Part shown: positions 52,296-64,000 of the stretch, piece after piece
How the letters are laid out: each line of letters opens with the position of its first letter
Position numbering within the stretch: position 1 is the first letter of the stretch
Assembly: GCA_964057225.1 (NCBI GenBank)
Contig: OZ059900.1
Span: forward strand, 21,405,638-21,469,637
Length of the DNA: 64,000 nt
DNA from: Auanema rhodensis
Lineage: Eukaryota; Nematoda; Chromadorea; Rhabditida; Rhabditidae
Reading direction: 5' to 3'
Notes under the pieces: generated by a model
Database searches by the model: none
Told to the model about the DNA's origin: nothing
What the model saw: only the letters and a program-made list of their open reading frames with translations
Made by a program: the position numbers and the translations under genes

Positions 52296-53321
52296 CAACG
52301 AATTTCAGCGTGTTACATACTAAAATGGAGCATTTTACATGCTGAACACTAGAAAAATACAAAAACACAGTATTTCCCATGAGAAATATTTTATTATGCT
52401 GGAAAACCAGTTTTTGGAAATTTCGCTGTAAACAAGGTTTTGACTTACGATTTCATGTGTTCAAACTCATGCAATGTCAATGAAACCTAGCTCAAAATTG
52501 TTCGTACAACGTCTAGTTCCACTTTCACGACAAAAAAACAGGGGTTAGAAAATTAAGGAAATTAGCATATTCTGAGGGCACGCCCCTTATGGCTAATATT
52601 GATTAAATCGATTTTTGTTCATATGAGTCGTCAAATGCAACGAATTTCAGCGTGTTACATACTAAAATGAAGCATTTTACATGCTGAACACTAGAAAAAT
52701 ACAAAAACACAGTATTTCCCATGAGAAATATTTTATTATGCTGGAAAACCAGTTTTTGGAAATTTCGCTGTAAACAAGGTTTTGACTTACGATTTCATGT
52801 GTTCAAACTCATGCAATGTCAATGAAACCTAGCTCAAATTTGTTCGTACAACGTCTAGTTTCACTTTCACGACAAAAAAACAGGGGTTAGAAAATTAAGG
52901 AAATTAGCATATTCTGAGGGCACGCCCCTTATGGCTAATATTGATTAAATCGATTTTTGTTCATATGAGTCGTCAAATGCAACAAATTTCAGCGTGTTAC
53001 ATACTAAAATGAAGCATTTTACAAGCTGAACACTAGAAAAATACAAAAACACAGTTTTTCCCATGAGAAATATTTTATTATGCTGGAAAACCAGTTTTTG
53101 GAAATTTCGCTGTAAACAAGGTTTTGACTTACGATTTCATGTGTTCAAACTCATGCAATGTCAATGAAACCTAGCTCAAAATTGTTCGTACAACGTCTAG
53201 TTCCACTTTCACGACAAAAAAACAGGGGTTAGAAAATTTAGGAAATTAGCATATTCTGAGGGCACGCCCCTTATGGCTAATATTGATTAAATCGATTTTG
53301 GTTCATATGAGTCGTCAAATG

Positions 53322-55713
53322 CAACGAATTTCAGCGTGTTACATACTAAAATGAAGCATTTTACATGCTGAACACTAGAAAAATACAAAAACACAGTTTT
53401 ACCCATGAGAAATATTTTATTATGCTGGAAAACCAGTTTTTGGAAATTTCGCTGTAAACAAGGTTTTGACTTACGATTTCATGTGTTCAAACTCATGCAA
53501 TGTCAATGAAACCTAGCTCAAAATTGTTCGTACAACGTCTAGTTCCACTTTCACGACAAAAAAACAGGGGTTAGAAAATTTGGGAAATTAGCATATTCTG
53601 AGGGCACGCCCCTTATGGCTAATATTGATTAAATCGATTTTTGTTCATATGAGTCGTCAAATGCAACGAATTTCAGCGTGTTACATACTAAAATGAAGCA
53701 TTTTACATGCTGAACACTAGAAAAATACAAAAACACAGTATTTCCCATGAGAAATATTTTATTATGCTGGAAAACCAGTTTTTGGAAATTTCGCTGTAAA
53801 CAAGGTTTTGACTTACGATTTCATGTGTTCAAACTCATGCAATGTCAATGAAACCTAGCTCAAAATTGTTCCTACAACGTCTAGTTCCACTTTCACGACA
53901 AAAAACAGGGGTTAGAAAATTAAGGAAATTAGCATATTCTGAGGGCACGCCCCTTATGGCTAATATTGATTAAATCGATTTTTGTTCATATGAGTCGTCA
54001 AATGCAACGAATTTCAGCGTGTTACATACTAAAATGAAGCATTTTACATGCTGAACACTAGAAAAATACAAAAACACAGTATTTCCCATGAGAAATATTT
54101 TATTATGCTGGAAAACCAGTTTTTGGAAATTTCGCTGTAAACAAGGTTTTGACTTACGATTTCATGTGTTCAAACTCATGCAATGTCAATGAAACCTAGC
54201 TCAAAATTGTTCGTACAACGTCTAGTTCCACTTTCACGACAAAAAAACAGGGGTTAGAAAATTTAGGAAATTAGCATATTCTGAGGGCACGCCCCTTATG
54301 GCTAATATTGATTAAATCGATTTTTGTTCATATGAGTCGTCAAATGCAACGAATTTCAGCGTGTTACATACTAAAATGAAGCATTTTACATGCTGAACAC
54401 TAGAAAAATACAAAAACACAGTATTTCCCATGAGAAATATTTTATTATGCTGGAAAACCAGTTTTTGGAAATTTCGCTGTAAACAAGGTTTTGACTTACG
54501 ATTTCATGTGTTCAAACTCATGCAATGTCAATGAAACCTAGCTCAAAATTGTTCCTACAACGTCTAGTTCCACTTTCACGACAAAAAACAGGGGTTAGAA
54601 AATTAAGGAAATTAGCATATTCTGAGGGCACGCCCCTTATGGCTAATATTGATTAAATCGATTTTTGTTCATATGAGTCGTCAAATGCAACGAATTTCAG
54701 CGTGTTACATACTAAAATGAAGCATTTTACATGCTGAACACTAGAAAAATACAAAAACACAGTATTTCCCATGAGAAATATTTTATTATGCTGGAAAACC
54801 AGTTTTTGGAAATTTCGCTGTAAACAAGGTTTTGACTTACGATTTCATGTGTTCAAACTCATGCAATGTCAATGAAACCTAGCTCAAAATTGTTCGTACA
54901 ACGTCTAGTTCCACTTTCACGACAAAAAAACAGGGGTTAGAAAATTAAGGAAATTAGCATATTCTGAGGGCACGCCCCTTATGGCTAATATTGATTAAAT
55001 CGATTTTGGTTCATATGAGTCGTCAAATGCAACGAATTTCAGCGTGTTACATACTAAAATGAAGCATTTTACATGCTGAACACTAGAAAAATACAAAAAC
55101 ACAGTTTTACCCATGAGAAATATTTTATTATGCTGGAAAACCAGTTTTTGGAAATTTCGCTGTAAACAAGGTTTTGACTTACGATTTCATGTGTTCAAAC
55201 TCATGCAATGTCAATGAAACCTAGCTCAAAATTGTTCGTACAACGTCTAGTTCCACTTTCACGACAAAAAAACAGGGGTTAGAAAATTTGGGAAATTAGC
55301 ATATTCTGAGGGCACGCCCCTTATGGCTAATATTGATTAAATCGATTTTTGTTCATATGAGTCGTCAAATGCAACGAATTTCAGCGTGTTACATACTAAA
55401 ATGAAGCATTTTACATGCTGAACACTAGAAAAATACAAAAACACAGTATTTCCCATGAGAAATATTTTATTATGCTGGAAAACCAGTTTTTGGAAATTTC
55501 GCTGTAAACAAGGTTTTGACTTACGATTTCATGTGTTCAAACTCATGCAATGTCAATGAAACCTAGCTCAAAATTGTTCCTACAACGTCTAGTTCCACTT
55601 TCACGACAAAAAACAGGGGTTAGAAAATTAAGGAAATTAGCATATTCTGAGGGCACGCCCCTTATGGCTAATATTGATTAAATCGATTTTTGTTCATATG
55701 AGTCGTCAAATGC
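53322..55713. repeat. 5-monomer duplication, second copy incomplete (M157-M161 / M162-M163)
   Basis: M157 (GTTTTACCC plus AATTTGGG) and M158 (A6 run, 341 bp) recur as M162 and M163 after 1708 bp. Inside, M158-M159 and M160-M161 form a looser 2-monomer alternation of TTCCTAC with an A6 run and TTCGTAC with an A7 run. Confidence 0.75.
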
Positions 55714-57080
55714 AACGAATTTCAGCGTGTTACATACTAAAATGAAGCATTTTACATGCTGAACACTAGAAAAATACAAAAACACAGTATTTCCCATGAG
55801 AAATATTTTATTATGCTGGAAAACCAGTTTTTGGAAATTTCGCTGTAAACAAGGTTTTGACTTACGATTTCATGTGTTCAAACTCATGCAATGTCAATGA
55901 AACCTAGCTCAAAATTGTTCCTACAACGTCTAATTCCACTTTCACGACAAAAAAACAGGGGTTAGAAAATTAAGGAAATTAGCATATTCTGAGGGCACGC
56001 CCCTTATGGCTAATATTGATTAAATCGATTTTTGTTCATATGAGTCGTCAAATGCAACGAATTTCAGCGCGTTACATACTAAAATGAAGCATTTTACATG
56101 CTGAACACTATAAAAATACAAAAACACAGTATTTCCCATGAGAAATATTTTATTATGCTGGAAAACCAGTTTTTGGAAATTTCGCTGTAAACAAGGTTTT
56201 GACTTACGATTTCATGTGTTCAAACTCATGCAATGTCAATGAAACCTAGCTCAAAATTGTTCCTACAACGTCTAATTCCACTTTCACGACAAAAAAACAG
56301 GGGTTAGAAAATTAAGGAAATTAGCATATTCTGAGGGCACGCCCCTTATGGCTAATATTGATTAAATCGATTTTTGTTCATATGAGTCGTCAAATGCAAC
56401 GAATTTTAGCGTGTTACATACTAAAATGAAGCATTTTACATGCTGAACACTAGAAAAATACAAAAACACAGTATTTCCCATGAGAAATATTTTATTATGC
56501 TGGAAAACCAGTTTTTGGAAATTTCGCTGTAAACAAGGTTTTGACTTACGATTTCATGTGTTCAAACTCATGCAATGTCAATGAAACCTAGCTCAAAATT
56601 GTTCGTACAACGTCTAGTTCCACTTTCACGACAAAAAAACAGGGGTTAGAAAATTAAGGAAATTAGCATATTCTGAGGGCACGCCCCTTATGGCTAATAT
56701 TGTTTAAATCGATTTTTGTTCATATGAGTCGTCAAATGCAACGAATTTCAGCGTGTTACATACTAAAATGAAGCATTTTACATGCTGAACACTAGAAAAA
56801 TACAAAAACACAGTATTTCCCATGAGAAATATTTTATTATGCTGGAAAACCAGTTTTTGGAAATTTCGCTGTAAACAAGGTTTTGACTTACGATTTCATG
56901 TGTTCAAACTCATGCAATGTCAATGAAACCTTGCTCAAAATTGTTCCTACAACGTCTAGTTCCACTTTCACGACAAAAAAACAGGGGTTAGAAAATTAAG
57001 GAAATTAGCATATTCTGAGGGCACGCCCCTTATGGCTAATATTGATTAAATCGATTTTTGTTCATATGAGTCGTCAAATG

Positions 57081-59132
57081 CAACAAATTTCAGCGTGTTA
57101 CATACTAAAATGAAGCATTTTACATGCTGAACACTAGAAAAATACAAAAACACAGTTTTTCCCATGAGAAATATTTTATTATGCTGGAAAACCAGTTTTT
57201 GGAAATTTCGCTGTAAACAAGGTTTTGACTTACGATTTCATGTGTTCAAACTCATGCAATGTCAATGAAACCTAGCTCAAAATTGTTCCTACAACGTCTA
57301 GTTCCACTTTCACGACAAAAAAACAGGGGTTAGAAAATTTAGGAAATTAGCATATTCTGAGGGCACGCCCCTTATGGCTAATATTGATTAAATCGATTTT
57401 TGTTCATATGAGTCGTCAAATGCAACGAATTTCAGCGTATTACATACTAAAATGAAGTATTTCACATGCTGAACACTAGAAAAATACAAAAACACAGTAT
57501 TTCCCATGAGAAATATTTTATTATGCTGGAAAACCAGTTTTTGGAAATTTCACTGTAAACAAGGTTTTGACTTACGATTTCATGTGTTCAAACTCATGCA
57601 ATGTCAATGAAACCTTGCTCAAAATTGTTCCTACAACGTCTAGTTCCACTTTCACGACAAAAAAACAGGGGTTAGAAAATTAAGGAAATTAGCATATTCT
57701 GAGGGCACGCCCCTTATGGCTAATATTGATTAAATCGATTTTTGTTCATATGAGTCGTCAAATGAAACGAATTTCAGGGTGTTACATACTAAAATGAAGC
57801 ATTTTACATGCTGAACACTATAAAAATACAAAAACACAGTATTTCCCATGAGAAATATTTTATTATGCTGGAAAACCAGTTTTTGGAAAGTTCGCTGTAA
57901 ACAAGGTTTTGACTTACGATTTCATGTGTTCAAACTCATGCAATGTCAATGAAACCTAGCTCAAAATTGTTCCTACAACGTCTAATTCCACTTTCACGAC
58001 AAAAAAACAGGGGTTAGAAAATTAAGGAAATTAGCACATTCTGAGGGCACGCCCCTTATGGCTAATATTGATTAAATCGATTTTTGTTCATATGAGTCGT
58101 CAAATGCAACAAATTTCAGCGTGTTACATACTAAAATGAAGTATTTTACATGCTGAACACTAGAAAAATACAAAAACACAGTTTTTCCCATGAGAAATAT
58201 TTTATTATGCTGGAAAACCAGTTTTTGGAAATTTCGCTGTAAACAAGGTTTTGACTTACGATTTCATGTGTTCAAACTCATGCAATGTCAATGAAACCTA
58301 GCTCAAAATTGTTCCTACAACGTCTAGTTCCACTTTCACGACAAAAAAACAGGGGTTAGAAAATTTAGGAAATTAGCATATTCTGAGGGCACGCCCCTTA
58401 TGGCTAATATTGATTAAATCGATTTTTGTTCATATGAGTCGTCAAATGCATTGAATTTCAGCGTATTACATACTAAAATGAAGTATTTCACATGCTGAAC
58501 ACTAGAAAAATACAAAAACACAGTATTTCCCATGAGAAATATTTTATTATGCTGGAAAACCAGTTTTTGGAAATTTCGCTGTAAACATGGTTTTGACTTA
58601 CGATTTCATGTGTTCAAACTCATGCAATGTCAATGAAACCTTGCTCAAAATTGTTCCTACAACGTCTAGTTCCACTTTCACGACAAAAAAACAGGGGTTA
58701 GAAAATTAAGGAAATTAGCATATTCTGAGGGCACGCCCCTTATGGCTAATATTGATTAAATCGATTTTTGTTCATATGAGTCGTCAAATGCAACGAATTT
58801 CAGCGTGTTACATACTAAAATGAAGCATTTTACATGCTGAACACTATAAAAATACAAAAACACAGTATTTCCCATGAGAAATATTTTATTATGCTGGAAA
58901 ACCAGTTTTTGGAAAGTTCGCTGTAAACAAGGTTTTGACTTACGATTTCATGTGTTCAAACTCATGCAATGTCAATGAAACCTTGCTCAAAATTGTTCCT
59001 ACAACGTCTAGTTCCACTTTCACGACAAAAAAACAGGGGTTAGAAAATTAAGGAAATTAGCATATTCTGAGGGCACGCCCCTTATGGCTAATATTGATTA
59101 AATCGATTTTTGTTCATATGAGTCGTCAAATG
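57081..59132. repeat. 3-monomer duplication in the right block (M168-M170 / M171-M173)
   Basis: Copies at 57081-58106 and 58107-59132. Markers: CAACAAAT plus GTTTTTCCC plus AATTTAGG; AGCGTATTA plus TATTTCAC plus ACCTTGCTC; TATAAAA plus AAAGTTCG. The copies are more diverged from each other than the 3-monomer copies further left. M169 has TTTCACTG, which breaks the CENP-B-box-like core, and M172 has AACATGG. Confidence 0.7.
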
Positions 59133-59816
59133 CAACGAATTTCAGCGTGTTACATACTAAAATGAAGCATTTTACATGCTGAACACTATAAAAATACAAA
59201 AACACAGTATTTCCCATGAGAAATATTTTATTATGCTGGAAAACCAGTTTTTGGAAAGTTCGCTGTAAACAAGGTTTTGACTTACGATTTCATGTGTTCA
59301 AACTCATGCAATGTCAATGAAACCTTGCTCAAAATTGTTCCTACAACGTCTAGTTCCACTTTCACGACAAAAAAACAGGGGTTAGAAAATTTAGAAAATT
59401 AGCATATTCTGAGGGCACGCCCCTTATGGCTAATATTGATTAAATCGATTTTTGTTCATATGAGTCGTCAAATGCAACGAATTTCAGCGTGTTACATACT
59501 AAAATGAAGCATTTTACATGCTGAACACTATAAAAATACAAAAACACAGTATTTCCCATGAGAAATATTTTATTATGCTGGAAAACCAGTTTTTGGAAAG
59601 TTCGCTGTAAACAAGGTTTTGACTTACGATTTCATGTGTTCAAACTCATGCAATGTCAATGAAACCTTGCTCAAAATTGTTCCTACAACGTCTAGTTCCA
59701 CTTTCACGACAAAAAAACAGGGGTTAGAAAATTTAGAAAATTAGCATATTCTGAGGGCACGCCCCTTATGGCTAATATTGATTAAATCGATTTTTGTTCA
59801 TATGAGTCGTCAAATG
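59133..59816. repeat. Identical neighbouring monomers (M174, M175)
   Basis: The monomers at 59133 and 59475 show the same markers (TATAAAA, AAAGTTCG, ACCTTGCTC, TTTAGAAAATT) and I saw no difference. M173 just before them is the same except for TTAAGGAAATT. This is a fresh single-monomer duplication. Confidence 0.8.
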
Positions 59817-62210
59817 AAACGAATTTCAGGGTGTTACATACTAAAATGAAGCATTTTACATGCTGAACACTATAAAAATACAAAAACACAGTATTTCCCA
59901 TGAGAAATATTTTATTATGCTGGAAAACCAGTTTTTGGAAATTTCGCTGTAAACAAGGTTTTGACTTACGATTTCATGTGTTCAAACTCATGCAATGTCA
60001 ATGAAACCTAGCTCAAAATTGTTCCTACAACGTCTAGTTCCACTTTCACGACAAAAAAACAGGGGTTAGAAAATTTAGGAAATTAGCATATTCTGAGGGC
60101 ACGCCCCTTATGGCTAATATTGATTAAATCGATTTTTGTTCATATGAGTCGTCAAATGCAACGAATTTCAGCGTATTACAAACTAAAATGAAGTATTTCA
60201 CATGCTGAACACTAGAAAAATACAAAAACACAGTATTTCCCATGAGAAATATTTTATTATGCTGGAAAACCAGTTTTTGGAAATTTCGCTGTAAACAAGG
60301 TTTTGACTTACGATTTCATGTGTTCAAACTCATGCAATGTCAATGAAACCTTGCTCAAAATTGTTCCTACAACGTCTAGTTCCACTTTCACGACAAAAAA
60401 ACAGGGGTTAGAAAATTTAGGAAATTAGCATATTCTGAGGGCACGCCCCTTATGGCTAATATTGATTAAATCGATTTTTGTTCATATGAGTCGTCAAATG
60501 AAACGAATTTCAGGGTGTTACATACTAAAATGAAGCATTTTACATGCTGAACACTATAAAAATACAAAAACACAGTATTTCCCATGAGAAATATTTTATT
60601 ATGCTGGAAAACCAGTTTTTGGAAAGTTCGCTGTAAACAAGGTTTTGACTTACGATTTCATGTGTTCAAACTCATGCAATGTCAATGAAACCTAGCTCAA
60701 AATTGTTCCTACAACGTCTAGTTCCACTTTCACGACAAAAAAACAGGGGTTAGAAAATTTAGGAAATTAGCATATTCTGAGGGCACGCCCCTTATGGCTA
60801 ATATTGATTAAATCGATTTTTGTTCATATGAGTCGTCAAATGCAACGAATTTCAGGGTGTTACATACTAAAATGAAGCATTTTACATGCTGAACACTATA
60901 AAAATACAAAAACACAGTATTTCCCATGAGAAATATTTTATTATGCTGGAAAACCAGTTTTTGGAAAGTTCGCTGTAAACAAGGTTTTGACTTACGATTT
61001 CATGTGTTCAAACTCATGCAATGTCAATGAAACCTAGCTCAAAATTGTTCCTACAACGTCTAGTTCCACTTTCACGACAAAAAAACAGGGGTTAGAAAAT
61101 TAAGGAAATTAGCACATTCTGAGGGCACGCCCCTTATGGCTAATATTGATTAAATCGATTTTTGTTCATATGAGTCGTCAAATGCAACGAATTTCAGCGT
61201 GTTACATACTAAAATGAAGTATTTTACATGCTGAACACTAGAAAAATACAAAAACACAGTATTTCCCATGAGAAATATTTTATTATGCTGGAAAACCAGT
61301 TTTTGGAAATTTCGCTGTAAACAAGGTTTTGACTTACGATTTCATGTGTTCAAACTCATGCAATGTCAATGAAACCTTGCTCAAAATTGTTCCTACAACG
61401 TCTAGTTCCACTTTCACGACAAAAAAACAGGGGTTAGAAAATTTAGGAAATTAGCATATTCTGAGGGCACGCCCCTTATGGCTAATATTGATTAAATCGA
61501 TTTTTGTTCATATGAGTCGTCAAATGCAACGAATTTCAGCGTATTACAAACTAAAATGAAGTATTTCACATGCTGAACACTAGAAAAATACAAAAACACA
61601 GTATTTCCCATGAGAAATATTTTATTATGCTGGAAAACCAGTTTTTGGAAATTTCGCTGTAAACAAGGTTTTGACTTACGATTTCATGTGTTCAAACTCA
61701 TGCAATGTCAATGAAACCTTGCTCAAAATTGTTCCTACAACGTCTAGTTCCACTTTCACGACAAAAAAACAGGGGTTAGAAAATTTAGAAAATTAGCATA
61801 TTCTGAGGGCACGCCCCTTATGGCTAATATTGATTAAATCGATTTTTGTTCATATGAGTCGTCAAATGAAACGAATTTCAGGGTGTTACATACTAAAATG
61901 AAGCATTTTACATGCTGAACACTATAAAAATACAAAAACACAGTATTTCCCATGAGAAATATTTTATTATGCTGGAAAACCAGTTTTTGGAAAGTTCGCT
62001 GTAAACAAGGTTTTGACTTACGATTTCATGTGTTCAAACTCATGCAATGTCAATGAAACCTAGCTCAAAATTGTTCCTACAACGTCTAATTCCACTTTCA
62101 CGACAAAAAAACAGGGGTTAGAAAATTAAGGAAATTAGCACATTCTGAGGGCACGCCCCTTATGGCTAATATTGATTAAATCGATTTTTGTTCATATGAG
62201 TCGTCAAATG

Positions 62211-62550
62211 CAACGAATTTCAGCGTGTTACATACTAAAATGAAGCATTTTACATGCTGAACACTATAAAAATACAAAAACACAGTATTTCCCATGAGAA
62301 ATATTTTATTATGCTGGAAAACCAGTTTTTGGAAAGTTCGCTGTAAACAAGGTTTTGACTTACGATTTCATGTGTTCAAACTCATGCAATGTCAATGAAA
62401 CCTAGCTCAAAATTGTTCCTACAACGTCTAGTTCCACTTTCACGACAAAAAACAGGGGTTAGAAAATTAAGGAAATTAGCATATTCTGAGGGCACGCCTC
62501 TATGGCTTATATTGATTAAATCGATTTTTGTTCATATGATTCGTCAAATG
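62211..62550. repeat. Shortest monomer, 340 bp (M183)
   Basis: It has a 6-base A run and also a one-base loss in the GCCCC region (GCCTCTATGG), plus GGCTTAT and ATGATTCG near its end. The next monomer starts CATTGAATTT. It is the most altered 3' end in the window and removes part of the nested dyad core. Confidence 0.85.
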
Positions 62551-63233
62551 CATTGAATTTCAGCGTGTTACATACTAAAATGAAGTGTTTTACATGCTGA
62601 ACACTAGAAAAATACAAAAACACAGTATTTCCCATGAGAAATATTTTATTATGCTGGAAAACCAGTTTTTGGAAATTTCGCTGTAAACAAGGTTTTGACT
62701 TACGATTTCATGTGTTCAAACTCATGCAATGTCAATGAAACCTAGCTCAAAATTGTTCCTACAACGTCTAGTTCCACTTTCACGACAAAAAACAGGGGTT
62801 AGAAAATTAAGGAAATTAGCATATTCTGAGGGCACGCCCCTTATGGCTAATATTGATTAAATCGATTTTTGTTCATATGAGTCGTCAAATGCAACGAATT
62901 TCAGCGTGTTACATACTAAAATGAAGCATTTTACATGCTGAACACTATAAAAATACAAAAACACAGTATTTCCCATGAGAAATATTTTATTATGCTGGAA
63001 AACCAGTTTTTGGAAATTTCGCTGTAAACAAGGTTTTGACTTACGATTTCATGTGTTCAAACTCATGCAATGTCAATGAAACCTAGCTCAAAATTGTTCC
63101 TACAACGTCTAATTCCACTTTCACGACAAAAAAACAGGGGTTAGAAAATTAAGGAAATTAGCATATTCTGAGGGCACGCCCCTTATGGCTAATATTGATT
63201 AAATCGATTTTTGTTCATATGAGTCGTCAAATG

Positions 63234-63917
63234 CAACGAATTTTAGCGTGTTACATACTAAAATGAAGCATTTTACATGCTGAACACTAGAAAAATACAA
63301 AAACACAGTATTTCCCATGAGAAATATTTTATTATGCTGGAAAACCAGTTTTTGGAAATTTCGCTGTAAACAAGGTTTTGACTTACGATTTCATGTGTTC
63401 AAACTCATGCAATGTCAATGAAACCTAGCTCAAAATTGTTCGTACAACGTCTAGTTCCACTTTCACGACAAAAAAACAGGGGTTAGAAAATTAAGGAAAT
63501 TAGCATATTCTGAGGGCACGCCCCTTATGGCTAATATTGATTAAATCGATTTTTGTTCATATGAGTCGTCAAATGCAACGAATTTTAGCGTGTTACATAC
63601 TAAAATGAAGCATTTTACATGCTGAACACTAGAAAAATACAAAAACACAGTATTTCCCATGAGAAATATTTTATTATGCTGGAAAACCAGTTTTTGGAAA
63701 TTTCGCTGTAAACAAGGTTTTGACTTACGATTTCATGTGTTCAAACTCATGCAATGTCAATGAAACCTAGCTCAAAATTGTTCGTACAACGTCTAGTTCC
63801 ACTTTCACGACAAAAAAACAGGGGTTAGAAAATTAAGGAAATTAGCATATTCTGAGGGCACGCCCCTTATGGCTAATATTGATTAAATCGATTTTTGTTC
63901 ATATGAGTCGTCAAATG
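63234..63917. repeat. Identical neighbouring monomers (M186, M187)
   Basis: The monomers at 63234 and 63576 both carry GAATTTTAGCG and TTCGTAC with a GGGGTTAG end, and look identical. They resemble M60 and M63 but without the GGGGTTCG marker. Confidence 0.8.
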
Positions 63918-64000
63918 CAACGAATTTCAGCGTATTACAAACTAAAATGAAGTATTTCACATGCTGAACACTAGAAAAATACAAAAACACAGTATTTCCC
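63918..64000. repeat. Partial monomer cut by the window edge (M188)
   Basis: The first 83 bp of a monomer of the AGCGTATTACAAACT plus TATTTCAC class also seen as M177 and M181. The array continues past the window. Confidence 0.95.

Larger units (their letters stand above)
52296..63917. repeat. Right block, 34 monomers in irregular order (M154-M187)
   Basis: Same monomer families, but the 46-monomer order is not followed. It contains private or rare markers not seen further left, for example AGCGTATTA with TATTTCAC (M169, M172, M177, M181, M188), CATTGAATTT (M172, M184), AGCACATTC (M170, M179, M182), TTTAGAAAATT (M174, M175, M181) and AATTTGGG (M157, M162). Local order is short-range: 5-, 3- and 1-monomer duplications. 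It may be an older or differently homogenised part of the array, possibly nearer an edge; the window ends before an edge is seen. Confidence 0.75.
1..64000. repeat. Satellite DNA array, 342-bp monomer, 187 full copies plus one partial
   Basis: The start of the unit (CAACGAATTTCAGCGTG or a one-base variant) recurs every 340-343 bases from position 1 to 63918, always on the same strand and with no unrelated sequence between units. Lengths are 342 bp (149 monomers), 341 bp (36), 340 bp (M183) and 343 bp (M23). G+C is about 34% (115 of 342 bases counted in the first unit). Monomers differ at a limited set of recurrent diagnostic sites, so they fall into variant classes that repeat in a fixed order (higher-order repeats). 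No gene, RNA or mobile element was seen anywhere in the window. Known for such arrays: they are typical of centromeric or heterochromatic DNA in eukaryotes and are homogenised by unequal exchange and gene conversion. The family itself is not recognised, and the strand designation is arbitrary. Confidence 0.98.

Noticed and set aside
1-64000. Open reading frames repeating once per monomer, since 342 is a multiple of three
   Set aside because: All six frames have stops inside every consensus monomer. The longest stop-free run I find is about 190 nt, and the 341-bp units shift frame between copies. No protein-like feature is visible.
1-64000. CRISPR array or bacterial repeat region
   Set aside because: The repeat unit is 342 bp with no unique spacers and no cas-like genes; neighbouring units are near-identical along their whole length.
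1-64000. Primate alpha satellite, suggested by 2 x 171 bp and higher-order repeats
   Set aside because: The sequence does not resemble alpha satellite as I know it; only the period and the degenerate box-like element are similar.
1-64000. Tandem rDNA or other RNA-gene array
   Set aside because: The monomer is A+T-rich, contains homopolymer runs, and shows no rRNA, tRNA or 5S-like conserved segment.
1-64000. Assignment to a named beetle or plant satellite family on the basis of monomer length
   Set aside because: Units of about 340-360 bp occur in many unrelated animals and plants. I could not recall a matching sequence, so length alone is not evidence.

Overview
The whole window is one uninterrupted, head-to-tail satellite DNA array. 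I read 187 complete monomers plus an 83-base partial monomer at the right edge. They all lie in the same orientation. Of these, 149 are 342 bp, 36 are 341 bp, one is 340 bp and one is 343 bp; these lengths sum to the observed start of the last partial unit at 63918. A monomer is about 34% G+C. I found no gene, RNA gene, transposon, CRISPR array or unique-sequence interruption. In the consensus all six reading frames are closed in every monomer. Monomer numbers below (M1 to M188) use the phase set by the first base of the window.

Tens of kilobases of homogenised long tandem repeat with higher-order structure point to a nuclear eukaryotic chromosome, in centromeric, pericentromeric or other heterochromatin. 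I do not recognise the monomer as a named satellite family and cannot assign a kingdom from sequence alone; an insect, another animal or a plant would all fit. It is not primate alpha satellite. The monomer looks like a degenerate dimer of two halves of about 171 bp.

Layout. (1) 1-9235: left block, with a 2-mer duplication (1-1368), three copies of a 5-monomer higher-order repeat (685-5814, 1710 bp each) and a 7-monomer duplication (5131-9919, which runs into the next block). (2) 9236-52295: four successive copies of a very large higher-order unit. Copy 1 (9236-24955) is 46 monomers and 15,720 bp. Copy 2 (24956-29742) is 14 monomers, with a large internal deletion. Copy 3 (29743-35211) is 16 monomers, truncated. 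Copy 4 (35212-52295) is 50 monomers. Inside these are smaller tandem units of 3, 7, 8/9 and 14 monomers. (3) 52296-64000: right block of the same monomer families in a less regular order, with more private variants and short local duplications.

The monomers appear to evolve together by in-register unequal exchange. Several hybrid monomers (M73, M78, M103, M134, M153) sit exactly where one monomer series jumps to another. Sequence motifs that might matter are a 17-bp CENP-B-box-like element in nearly every monomer, several short dyads, and a single-base variant that makes a TATA-box-like octamer in about 42 monomers. All functional readings of these motifs are inference. Comparisons were done by eye on diagnostic variants, not by computed alignment.
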